In this document: positions 22,901 to 33,323 of the stretch, one piece after another
How the letters are laid out: each line of letters starts with the position of its first letter
Position numbering within the stretch: the first letter of the stretch is position 1
Origin: Heterotrichella gracilis
Taxonomy: Eukaryota; Sar; Xanthophyceae; Tribonematales; Xanthonemataceae
Assembly (NCBI GenBank): GCA_032358255.1
Contig: JAULBX010026385.1
Span: 166,958 to 230,957, forward strand
Reading direction: 5' to 3'
DNA length: 64,000 nt
Translations under genes and position numbers: made by a program
The notes under the pieces: generated by a model
The model's input: the letters and a program-made list of their open reading frames with translations, nothing else
Database searches by the model: none
What the model was told of the DNA's origin: nothing

Positions 22901-25050
22901 CCTCCTCAATGAAGCTTTACCCCTGTGTACTCACAATGCTTTCATGTACCCTCCATAACATGCAATGGGCAGTGATTAGCTTAAATCATCGGCCCACTGT
23001 AAATGACACCCTTGTCCTTTCAGGCCCTGCTACCCAAGGTGGTCGCCCTCTGGCAGACGCTGCACATCCCGCTGGTGCACCGCTCCCGCTTCTACATGGC
23101 CTTCCGCGGCCAGGAGGCCTTCTACGCCGAGGCGGAGTTCAGGCGCCTGAGCCACATGCGCAAGCAGCTGGAGGACGACGACCTCGCCCCCAACAAGAAG
23201 GGAGCAAAGCGGCTGGAGCGGGCAGCCAGGAAGCTCCAGGTACGCGGGGGAGCTTTGTGTATATGGCTTTATGGTAGTGGCTAGGCAAGCAGGTCGGCAT
23301 GCGGCTGGAGCGGGCAGGATGGGAAGCTGCAGCAGCAAAAGGTGGCACCTGTGCGCCACAGGCAGAGAAGGGTGAGCAATTCAGATGGGTGTGCGTAGCT
23401 CACTACTGGAATTGTACATGGTTGCATCATGGGCCAAAATGCACGTCTCATTATCCTCGATGTTGCGCTGTATCTCACAGTGCGTGTGTATGTTCCTGTG
23501 GGAGGGCAAGTAGCTAGCCCACCTGCTGAGCATGATAGTAATATATAAATCAAGTACTGATCGGCTTGCCTCATGTACTACGGATTAATAATAGACATGT
23601 GGAGAGCTGGCTGCTGAGGCTGGTCATTCCCTCACGTGATCCTATTGTGTCATGCCAATCTCATTTCTGCCAAAAGGGCTGCGCCTGTGAGTGTGTGTGG
23701 TGTGCTTTCCAGTGGGAGCGCAAGTGGCTTGCCCAGCTGCTCAAGCTTGACAAGACGCAGGAGGAGCGGGACGAGCTGTTCCTGTCCTGGAACGTGCACA
23801 ACGACAACAAGGAGCGCAAGCTCAAACTGATCAGCCAGCTGTGGTCGCCGCAGCTGGTGTACATCAAGGGCCAGCCAGGCGTGCTGTGAGTGGCATGCGT
23901 ACCATTGCTCGCTAGGCCACAGGATGACACAATAACAAAAGTTACATACCGTACTTGTCAGTAATTACTATTGTATATAATACTGTTGATATTTACCATT
24001 GCTGCACCAGTACATTTTGCATGCCTCGTTCAATGCCCCCTCAAATTCGTCTTTATTCTGAACAAGGAGCCATTCCTTTATAACTTGCAGTCCATGTGGA
24101 GCCCCCATATTTATGCATGGCTGTATCTGTGCAGGGACCACGAGGGCATGGTGCGCTGCTCTGAGCTGGTGCTGGAACTGAATGGCACCGACCCGGCGGA
24201 CACAGCATTCGACCTGGTGTACGGGAGGATAGACGGTGAGCGCTGGCATGAATCCCTAACCCCCTGCCCATGAAACCCTGAGCCATTGCCCATGCTTGCT
24301 GCAAATGCAGTTACAGTTGCATGCGGGCCCAATACCTGCTACACGCCATGCATGCATGTCCATCACAAGCCGCTGCCAAGGGGCAGTTCCATATAAACCT
24401 CTGCCTGGTGGTGTAGACCTGCCCTGAATCCTACACCAGCACATGCCGCGTGATTGCCATGTGGTCACCCCATATACTATTGCGCAGTCAGGGTTTATCA
24501 GGTTTGACACTGTGGCAGAAAACCCTGTGCGCCTACACCCTGAAATGAATAAACCCTGACATATGCACCTGCAGGCGACAACTGGATGCGGCAGGTTGTG
24601 AACACCACGGGTACGGTGATGACCCCCCTGGTGACGCCGCTGGTGCACGCATTTCGGGGGGGACCCGGGTCGGGGGAGAAGCCAAGGGAGCGCAGGCTCA
24701 GCGGGCTGTTTGGCTTTGGCAACACACCGCGCGCAACCCCAAAAAACTCCAGCTTCAGCCTGTTCCGCAGGTATGAGAGTTGTAGCAGAGCATGATAACA
24801 GAGCATGAGTAATCACGATCACTGACATCAGCTAGCACAGTGGTTGCCCGATTGCTTGGGGGTGCCTGGTTTGGCCATGCGCATTAATGCTGACATCGAC
24901 TTGCTCTTAGTAAATGGGTGCCCTGGTTCTGTGCCTTTGGCCTACAACCTGGAGGGAGGAGCCCTGGGATGGCTTTGGAATCGTGCCTCTTCTAAGTTTG
25001 CCGTTTGTTTCCTTTTCCGCAGCTCTGTGCAATCCGCCCGCCATGCCTGA
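16979..25050 (+). CDS. Kinesin-7, NACK-like (cytokinesis kinesin)
   Basis: At least 20 exons. The motor exons are 16979-17521, 17610-17700, 17782-17942, 18024-18089, 18169-18271 and 18352-18497. Motor motifs: [14 protein letters not shown] (P-loop), NDASSRSH (switch I), VDLAGSE (switch II) and [16 protein letters not shown] is followed directly by a short loop, as in plant NACK1/2, and [11 protein letters not shown] and GTVARKL are NACK-like. A coiled-coil neck ([24 protein letters not shown]) and long coiled-coil exons follow. Exon 20549-21100 is Ser/Pro-rich with SP sites and a KEN motif (QNKENR). Exons 23024-23239 and 23713-23886 carry the NACK C-terminal domain (DUF3490): [21 protein letters not shown] and ISQLWSPQL. 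The last codons are at 25023-25050. NACK kinesins drive cell-plate expansion and activate a MAPK cascade; here the role would be division-plane cytokinesis. Confidence 0.88.
21981..22712 (+). repeat. Recent tandem exon-intron duplication inside the kinesin gene
   Basis: The exon segment at 21981-22059 recurs at 22370-22448 without a mismatch that I can see (about 79 bases). The following intron and the next exon start (22213-22345) recur at 22576-22705 with few differences, including the CCTGCATTCCCGTTGTCAG acceptor. Both exon copies stay open and in frame, so the coiled-coil segment [20 protein letters not shown] would appear twice in the protein. The duplicated unit is about 365-390 bases. 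Confidence 0.85.
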
Positions 25051-26460
25051 AGACAGGGCAAGATGAGGCGCTGGCCAAGGGGAGCATAAGGCATTCAGCT
25101 TTGCAGGGGGCCAGCACCCGTGGTGACTGGCATGGTATTGATGATACGGCCCAGGGCGGTGCTTGGAATGAGCGTGTGATAGGACTACATGGGGGAGCGG
25201 GGGGGAGGGTATGGGCTGTTCATTAACTTATCGGCAGGACAACTGTGAGTTCTGCCAGCAAACACCATCAACATTGATCGAATGCAACAAGCGCATGCAG
25301 CACAGGGGCTGAGGCGGCGTTGGCAAATGACTTTGACGTTGTTCTTGGCACTACAGGTAGTAAAATAATAAGTGACCCGGTGCTTTTAGGCATGGGTTAG
25401 GCAACACGTTAGCAGTAGAGTTCCCGCTTGCAAGGTGACCCATTCAAACTTGACTTTCCAGCTTTTTGGACGCTTACCAGTTGTTTTATCACGTAGATTG
25501 GGTTTAGATCCCATGTGGGTTTAAAGAATAGACAAAGGAGATTGGGTTTAGATCCCGTGTGGGTCTAAAGAATAGACAAAGGAGAATTGCCAATAGTTGC
25601 AACAGTTTCAAATGTGTATGGCGACAATATCAAGGGGTGTATTAAGAGTCTCACTTTGCGCTGCTGGCGTTTATTGCCACCCAAGGTTTACGCTCCCACC
25701 CCGACAGGCCCTGGGCTTGCATTGTGATATCTGTTCTTACTGTAACATCTCAACTACAAAATAAGGAACAAAACAGCCACACACACGGTGGCATACCACG
25801 AGCCAGCCAGCAGCATGTTGAGGTATACAGGCTTCTGAGCTAATACCCCACCGCCTGGGTGTACACGTGCATAGCACGCTGCCTGTCAAGAGTCGTAAAA
25901 TCACAAAGGAAGAACTTCAATTTTTGAATTGCTTTTTTATGCCAGAACAGGCGCACAGTGTGTTGAATGTTAACGTTGCGATAAGGTGCACACATTGGTC
26001 AAATAATCTGAGTGACCAGTGAGGGTCATTGATGCTGTGTCTGCCAGGCTTTAAATTCAATTTACCGTGAATGTAAGAAGCAGAAGGTGCATTTCTGACG
26101 ATGACCAAAAATACCCTGCCACAGTGCAATGCAGGAAATAGATTATTCAGACTTTGGTTGATCTCGGAGACTGGAGTCCACGAGTCGTCTTAGACAGAGA
26201 TGCCTTTAAAAGAAAGCTCCTAAACCATAGTGGCCCAGGCGGCAAGGCCATGCCAAGCTGCACATGCACAACTGCTGCGCGTCATCGTGGCCGCGTGCAC
26301 TTGGCGCCAGGGAGGCAAGGCTTGGGTCACGCTGGTCAACCCCACATCAGCGCTGCTGTGTCACCTCCGCTCAACCCGCCTCTACCCGCAGCCGCGTCGC
26401 CCTAAAGGTGTATCCCAGTGCACCCCCCCGCGGAATAGATCCACCCACAATTGCTGCGTG
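25051..26460. other. Convergent spacer between kinesin and PSF3
   Basis: Contains the kinesin 3' untranslated region, a 44-base tandem repeat (25497-25584), and at about 26240-26420 a decayed copy of the PSF3 3' end. No independent gene was recognised. Confidence 0.5.
25497..25584. repeat. 44-base direct tandem repeat, two units
   Basis: The unit beginning ATTGGGTTTAGATCCC and ending AGACAAAGGAG occurs at 25497-25540 and 25541-25584 with two substitutions. It lies in the kinesin 3' flank, and the start of the unit contains GGGTTTAG. Confidence 0.85.
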
Positions 26461-26520
26461 TCATTGTGGCCGCTTGCGCTTGGCGCCAGGAGGCAAGGCC
26501 TGGGTTTTGCTGGTCACCCC
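26240..26520. repeat. Partial tandem copy of the PSF3 3' end
   Basis: Bases about 26265-26345 (GCTGCGCGTCATCGTGGCCG and following) match 26452-26520, the last codons and stop region of PSF3, including the TTGGCGCCAGG block. The distal copy is more diverged and shows no complete coding exon. It is a decayed duplicate downstream of the gene. Confidence 0.65.
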
Positions 26521-27790
26521 CGTGGCAGAGTTGCTGTACCGCCAGTTCTCAAAGGCGCCCACCGACACCCTCCCCGCCTCAAATATGTATGCCTCCTCAT
26601 TGGACAGCTTCTGGGTGATTTCCGTGGTGGCCTGGCTGCTGCTGATGGTGTGCGCCTTGGTCAACAGCTCCTGCAGGGTTTAGGAATTAGGGTTTTGTTG
26701 ACAAGTTTGAGGGTTCAGGGTTGAGCATTTGGTGGTGCCCAGGCTGCGGCTGATGGTGTGGGCCTGAATGAAGAGCTCATGTCATGGGCAAATGACATGC
26801 CAGGTTGAAGCGTAACATGGCCAGCCGCTCATCCCTCAACCCCAAAACCATGAACCGGGCCAAGCGCTCATCCCCTAAACCCTAAAGGGTACCCACCTTA
26901 AACCTCCCCTTGAAGGTGGTATTCATGAACCTGGCCAGCCGCTCATCCCCCGCCGCTTGGTTCAGCTTGAATGCCGCTGTGTAGTAGTAGGGGCAGCGCA
27001 TGCGCAGGTCCACGCACCCGTACCCAGCAGATAGCTTCTTCTCAAGCTTGTGGGAGTAGTACTTGGGCAGCCTGAGCAGGAAATGCGTCCAGAAGTCAGG
27101 ACAAGACAGTAGCTGCGTGGTCCAAGCTGGTACATGCTGACTTGTATTCTTGTACTGCTGGACCGCGTGACGCGAAGGTCCTCACAATGGGAAGGTGTTC
27201 ATGGCGCAAGTGAAGTAATGAGGAGGGGGGTTGGCATGCGCAAAATGGAATAAGGTGACAACGATGGACAGCAATCGTGAATGCAAATGCAATGCTAGAG
27301 TTCATATTTCAGTTCTACTCACATGGCGTTGACCATGTGCCTCTTGGCCAGCTGGATGGTGAGCCACAGCGGCAGGTCCACATCCACATCCGGCTCAAGG
27401 TCAGGCTTGTCTGAGGAGGGGTCCACCTGGCGTCCAATCTCTGCAGCCAGAAAACCACCCTTCAACCCTAAATCCCTAAAGCAGGGTTTGTCCAGGCGCC
27501 TCAGTGCACCCCATTTGCAGCGGTCAGGATGCAGAGTAATCTCAGAGGAAACTCAGTGTTTCATGTGGGAGGCTCCTGTGGGAGTTCCCCTGTAGTGGTT
27601 TGTGACAAGCGCGTGAATGCCCCTTTGTCGCATGCAGTGACTCACTATCAATGCAGACGTGCATGAGATGGAAGTAGCTACCCAGGTTGGTAATATGCGC
27701 ACCTGCACAGCCGTTCACAAGGGCGCATGGTATACTGATAAGCTGGGAAAGCGTGTCGTGGATGTCATCATAGTTGCTTGACCACGCCAT
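26461..27790 (-). CDS. PSF3: GINS complex subunit PSF3 (Sld5-Psf1-Psf2-Psf3)
   Basis: Four exons: 27790-27682, 27440-27323, 27071-26897 and 26670-26461, with all phases agreeing. The product is about 203 residues, against 216 in human GINS3. The N-terminus NYDDIHDTLSQLISIPC matches the PSF3 start. DVDLPLWLTIQLAKRHMV is the conserved VELPLWLA strand-helix. LPKYYSHKLEKKL, VDLRMRCPYYYTAAFKL and TFKGRF..ELLTKAHT follow in family order, and the last helix is SVGAFENWR. PSF3 is part of the GINS tetramer in the CMG replicative helicase and is needed for origin firing and fork progression in the nucleus. The gene sits immediately downstream of RPC9 on the same strand, with under 100 bases between. 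Intron copies of exon pieces are listed separately. Confidence 0.92.
26730..26965. repeat. Intronic copies of PSF3 exon ends with CCCTAAA tract
   Basis: The exon 3 segment around 26934-26960 (CTGGCCAGCCGCTCATCCCC) is repeated in the intron at about 26815-26838 and 26850-26875; the second copy is joined to CCCCTAAACCCTAAAGGG. A copy of the exon 4 start (GCTGATGGTGTG, exon 26640-26670) lies at about 26740-26790. These are partial copies of coding sequence lying inside the same intron. Confidence 0.75.
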
Positions 27791-27886
27791 GGCGCTTGCC
27801 AGGCTCGGCGCTACAAGTCCTGCTAGACCAGCTAGACCCGTTGGCCCCAAACTCCACTCCGCCGCTGCATGGCCTGATATGGTATT

Positions 27887-28747
27887 TTAAGGCTGTGAAG
27901 TATTTTGGATGGTGTCGATGAGGAGGTCCAATTTATCCTCTAGAGGCGCAAGTCGATCCTCACAGTCCTCCACAACCTAGCATGCGGATGACTGTGTCAG
28001 GACCCTGCTGCGGGTATGGGCAAGCCAGGTATGCAGGTGCTTGGACAGTGTTGCGTCACCTGAGTTAGGATTCTCGGCAGGCAAGTCAGAGTGTGTGGCC
28101 AGGGGCCTGGTGCTGCCAGTGTGCAAACTTGAGGTTTAAGGACCATAAAAGTCTTAGTCTTTGACAGCAGCATACTGCTGGCCACTTGCTTGCTGGCAGG
28201 TCACAACTAGTGACTGCAAGTAAGGTGGATTACTGTGTGGGTAGGGCTACGACTGCAGCCATCACTCACCAGGTGGACTTCCACAGGGCTGGTGGGTTTC
28301 AAGTTCAGCAACTGGAGGATCTCCGCCTTGGTTAGGCCGCTCCTTTCCAGTGGGAAGTCCTGGAGGGACAGCAGCCAAGTCTGTTAGAGTTCCAAAACTG
28401 GCCAGTCAACAGGGTTTGAACTTTTGCCAAGGCAGCCACTACCTGTAGCGCCTTGACTGCCTGCTGCAGCTGTTCGCGAGACAACACCTTGCCCCCTTGT
28501 TGCTGTATTAGGTACTCGTACACCTGCAGCACGATGGCGGGTGATGACCAGGAACAGACAAGGGTTGCTGCGAGTACTGGAGTGAGGATGTGGCTGGCGG
28601 ACCCACCTTCTTTTCTGAAGGCAAGCACTTGCCCTCTGTGCCAGGCAGGTCCGCCCCTCTGTCGACAAGCACTTGCAGCACTTCACAGTTTGTCAACAAA
28701 GCTGCGCTCCGCTCCACCCTATAGGAGGCAAGTGGGTGCTCACACAT
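27887..28747 (-). CDS. RNA polymerase III subunit RPC9 (CRCP/Rpc17 family)
   Basis: Exons 28747-28607, 28523-28443, 28359-28271 and 27976-27887. The protein is about 130 residues. The start region RSAALLTNCEVLQVLVDRG matches the family N-terminus (NSALLSNYEVFQLL in animals). VYEYLIQQQGG..REQLQQAVKALQ is the middle helix. LTKAEILQLLNLKPTSPVEVHLV is the strongly conserved HRDC-like block, and VVEDCEDRL..EDKLDLLIDTI is the last helix. RPC9 pairs with RPC8 in the Pol III stalk and helps initiation on tRNA and 5S genes. The ATG at 28747 is the simplest start. An acceptor-like CCTATAG just before the codons for VERS would allow a separate upstream first exon, so the first ten residues are uncertain. 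Confidence 0.87.
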
Positions 28748-30805
28748 TCGAGCGAGTATGCATGCATATGACACACTTTGGATTAAACCGCCCAACTACC
28801 CTGTATAACAGGCATCGACGACAGTATTGCACACAGGTTTGTGACTCGCAGGTATGATGGGTATACTCCAACGTACACTTTCATAGTCAAACAGACGCCA
28901 AGTTCGATCCGCTGCAGAGCTCCGCTCCTGGCCGTAAACGGTGGAAATTAACGAACACGTTCAAAGCACACAGGTTGAAAGTAGGAAACGAAGATGACCC
29001 ACAACAGCGTTTATGCTAGTGTAGCACACTCTTTCGTATGACAGCGTTGACTCAGTCGTAGGCCCACTGAAGTTCAAACCCAAGGCTATACCCTAAGCAG
29101 CTGTGCCATACCCTAAGTGGCCATACCCTAAGTGGTTTGTCTCCTGTCACAGAGTCTGATCTTGGAAGGGCATCGATGGTCCAACAACCAGACTGGTATA
29201 CGTGAGACACGAACTGAAAGATAACCTCCGCTTTCAGGCTCCTCGCTTGCTCAGGCTTGCAGAAAGCAGGTCGGGAATCATCATAACCCACCTTGCAACT
29301 TTCATGGTAACTTACACCCAACTTGTCAACTTGGCAGGGTCTTATTGCTGGGTCATGACTTCAGAATTTTAAAATCTGTTCTGTTACAGTATGCAATTTG
29401 ACTGTCAGTAGACTCAGTGACGTGATTACACGGTTTCAAACAATCGTGTGACTGTTTTAAGACCCCTTTTCCTGGATTTTCTCCAAAAACAGTGTACACT
29501 TTTGAATTGTTCCCAATTGCATCGGTAAACCCCAATCCTGATAATTCCAAATATGTACCCAGGCATACCACAAAGCTTTTAAACCTGCCAGGAGTCACCA
29601 GTGGCCATGACAAAGTCAACTTCCATTACGGTTTCATCGTTCATCACGTCCTTGCCAAGCATACGGCATATTTCATGAACCATATAAAATTTGTACCCTA
29701 GGTGGTGTACTTAGACTGTTGATAACACTGCTGCAGTATTGGATGCATTTGCTACACAAGGTCCAGTTTGATGCTGAACCGCTAGTGCCTAAAAGCAAAT
29801 CACGCTTGTCAATCAAGGGTCTTGCGTGCGTTAACACTAGAATGCAACAATGGAACCACTGAACCTAGGCGGCATATATTCAAGACACAATGCAAGAGAT
29901 TGCACCATGCCAGGCTGCCCTGTACCAAGTAGATCATAGGCGGATCGCTGCCTGCTCCCTATGTCAGTGTCAGAACTCACATTGCTGACTACAAGGCAAT
30001 CTAATGCATGACTGAACATAACAGAGAAAGCAACGACTCCCGTCACTGTGGCAGCCTGAGCCTTGGGCCACTATTGAAAACAAAAAAATGTGCTCATTTG
30101 GCACCCATGCGCGCCAACAAATTCATAATGCAACATATATGCACACAGCAAAAGCATGGTAGTGCATAGGATTCAGAGCGAATCCACTGGTTTATTATCC
30201 TGGCAGCCATTGACAATAGCAGTTGCATTTCACTGGAGTCGCATTGTCTTGTACACGGTTGCAAGCACCTTAGTCAGTGGCGCCAAGCGTATGCAATAAA
30301 TCAACATGCTGCATGGATCATTGAAAAAGCGACATACTCTGCTTGAAAATTTGCGCATGTGGCATCCCAGACAACCCTGGGTGGCATCCACTTGCAAACA
30401 ACCTGCCACAATTACACTTGGTAGTCGGCTGCTCCTTCAAATCATCCGGTGGCAGCTGTTGGCACCTCTTTGTAATCCAACTGAAAGGAGCAGTACTTTC
30501 CTCCCCCCTCAGTCTGTGCCTGTTGGTAACTGCCCGCCCCCTCGTAGCTGGCAAAGGCTGGGGAACTGCAGCTGCAGTCCTGTACAACACATAAAATCAC
30601 TAAATCACATTGTGTGGTCATGGTGGTGCACCATGCATGTAAAATTCACAAGCACATGTTGCAGAAAGAAAGAAAGAAAGGGAACGCCCATAGGCCCCGC
30701 CAGGCACAACATGCACACACAAAGGGCGTGTTCCACCTCGCCACACACCCAAAAAGTGTAAACCACAAGGCATGGCAGACACGGTATGGAAGCAGGAGAA
30801 TCTGA
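28748..30805. other. Intergenic region, no gene recognised
   Basis: About 2 kb. Short open frames exist but none has recognisable similarity, splice support or codon character like the neighbours. A (GAAA)n microsatellite lies at 30664-30682. Confidence 0.4.
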
Positions 30806-31261
30806 CTAAAGCGGCAGCGCATGCTGGAAAGGACTGCTCACCGGGTACATGTTCAGCACCAGGGTGGACGCTTCAAATGGGATGCCAGTGAAATAGTTGA
30901 AGGCGAGGAACTTGAGCGACTGGATGTTCCACTGATTGGAATTGAGCGCCTGGAAGCACTCACTCTTCTCCCCATACGACACTGTCACGTACCCATCCTG
31001 GTTGTAGAAGGCGATGGGGAAGAGTGTGCCTTGCAAGTTGGGCAAGGGATAGAAGAAGAACTGCACCAGGAGGCTGGAAGGTGGTTCAGTGCCAAAAATG
31101 GATGGAGCCAGAGACTGGGGGGGTGCATGCGCAGGACCAGGGGCTAGCGCCATGGCATTTCCAGATCCCGCCTGAGACAAGGTGCGGCAGTGGATGCTGC
31201 TGCAGAGCAACATGGACAGGAATGCGCAGGCGAAGGCGCTTCCCATGCTTGCTTCAGTCAT
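30806..31261 (-). CDS. Hypothetical secreted protein with signal peptide
   Basis: A single uninterrupted frame from ATG 31261 to the stop at 30806, about 151 residues. Residues 6-25 (GSAFACAFLSMLLCSSIHC) form a good signal-peptide hydrophobic core. A Pro/Ala-rich spacer and then a beta-rich, aromatic region follow (LLVQFFFYPLPN, PIAFYNQDGYVTVSYG, FLAFNYFTGIPF, STLVLNMYPV). I do not recognise a family. Two cysteines remain in the mature part, counting one near the predicted cleavage site. An intron or a longer 5' exon cannot be excluded, since the frame stays open upstream. Function unknown. Confidence 0.5.
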   Translation of the reverse strand: MTEASMGSAFACAFLSMLLCSSIHCRTLSQAGSGNAMALAPGPAHAPPQSLAPSIFGTEPPSSLLVQFFFYPLPNLQGTLFPIAFYNQDGYVTVSYGEKSECFQALNSNQWNIQSLKFLAFNYFTGIPFEASTLVLNMYPVSSPFQHALPL

Positions 31262-33323
31262 AGGGGCGCAGCGGCTGCCACGTTTCCCTGCACGCGAGAC
31301 TCTCAGAGTTGGATATTTTACAAGGCGGTCGAGTAATGTACATGACAGCATGTATATATGAGGTTTTGACTGTGATCCCCACCCTTGTGCCAGGTTATCC
31401 ACTGGGTGAGCAACAGCATACCCAGTTAATATATTATGATAGGGCAACCCATTTCCAATGAATTGACAAACAGCGGCCACCATGGCCAGCAACTGCATAC
31501 ACTGTTTCAAGAGATAAATGCCTACGGTATATCAATGCAATCCCTGACTCTAGCTTCCACACCCAGCGGTGCTAAAATATCTATATATGCACCCTACTGG
31601 GTCACGTCTGGTGGGTGGGTGGGTGGGTGTGGGAAGCATGGGCAGCCGCTGCGCATGGCCACTGGCATGATGAACTGTAGCAGAGGTGCCAGAGATGACT
31701 AAAAGTTTTGGACAAGGTCTCAGACATGGGGCCTCAAGCTAGTATTAAGGAGGCTCCATGTCTGAGACCCAGCTGGGATGCAGCCACTTGTTTGCAACTG
31801 TAAACTGCCTCAACAGCTGCTGCCAGCATGAACCCAAGCAACGCACTGAGTTTAGTTGTACCTGATGACCCCTGAGAGGGTGTTACAGCAACAATAGGAT
31901 AATCCGTGTGGACCTCTGCAAGCCAAACGGTTTGCTGGCCCCCTGTGGACGGTGTAGGTGACGGCGACTTTGGCTCCAAAATTGGGGCTATAGCTAGACA
32001 CACTGTGGATCAGAACATTAGCTGCCACTTGCAACCAACACTGTGGCTCCCAGAGACGCACTGCCAGTAGTTGCAACTGCTTTAAGGCTTTCCGAAACAG
32101 TGTTGCAAATGGACTGCCGCCGCAAGTTGCACATAAGCATCGCCCTTGCTCGGCGAGGACAAGTCTTGCGCAAGACTTTCTAGAAGCTTGACCTTCAAGG
32201 TAAATATGCGTATATATTTGTCAGGCACTGGTCCATGCAAAACTTCGCGGCCAGTTTCAGCGAGACTCTCGAATCGAATCCCAGCTGGCAGCTAGTGAGC
32301 TGCTTGCTGCTTGCTGCTTGGGCCAAGGTAGACTGTCCTCAACCCAGCAAGCCTTTCAAGGCGAAGGCCCTTTGCGAAGTTGGCATGCCAGGTTGCATCC
32401 GAGTGCCCTTCCGACTCGCAGTGAAAGCATGCATACTCAGCCTTTGAGCTCGCCTCGTGATGCAGGACGAGCACATGCGACCCAATTGCCATGACATGTG
32501 ACATTGGATGGTACCACATGGGGACTGCTGGCCATGCGGGCGGGTCCTTTTGAGCTTCCTGGCAGTGTTGAAAACCCTACTACAACCCTCAGGCTGCATG
32601 TTTTGAAGTAATTAAGAGTATACGTAAGCCAGTCAAGTGGGCCAGCAAGTTGCAAGCTTTTGTCTCAATAATCGAGCCTGTCAGTGAATTCAAGTCCATT
32701 TGATACAGTTTACTCTTAAAAGTTCCAGTCATTGCAATATTGTGTATGCGCCTGTTACAGTAAGCTGCTGCACATTGTGCTGACAGACGGCTAAGCCTTG
32801 CGCCACATCAATTTGCGATGTACAATACTCGTGTGCGCACCTAGCTAGGTTATGCAAATGACATATCTGTCCAGGCATAATCAACTGCCCCATAGCATTT
32901 TTCTGATCCAGGAGTTAGTGACTGCAAACGCATACCTATTAGGCTGTATGACCGTCTATAGCTAGATAATGGATGAATCACATGATCATTTCTAATAACG
33001 CCATGCATGGAAAAGCATCTGAGTTATAGAATGTAGACAATGCATGGATCAGGACAGACCACATCTTTGCTGTCTTCACCAACTGTCAGTCACCAGTGAC
33101 AACTCCGCAGAGTCCATTTGTGACAGGAGACCCAGGGGTTCTAGGTCTGGAAAATCCTAGGCTAGGACGGGAGTCTGACATGGCATTGCAGCGTCTGATT
33201 GGCCTAGCTCAGCTGCACCACCCTTTGGCAAGAACTCCATGTCCGCTACAACCTGCACACAAAGGACAGACAAGTGTCAGCATACTATTCATCGCACAAA
33301 TATACGGTATGCATCTTACATGA
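31262..33323. other. Intergenic region
   Basis: No coding exon recognised. A (GGTG)n-type microsatellite lies at about 31610-31630. A short inverted repeat (CTCAGACATGGGGCCTC near 31710 and GAGGCTCCATGTCTGAG near 31752) could form a hairpin. Confidence 0.4.
31709..31770. repeat. Short inverted repeat / hairpin
   Basis: GTCTCAGACATGGGGCCTC at about 31709-31729 pairs with GGAGGCTCCATGTCTGAGAC at about 31750-31769, with a spacer of about 20 bases. It could be a transcription-end hairpin or a small foldback. No gene ends immediately beside it. Confidence 0.55.
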
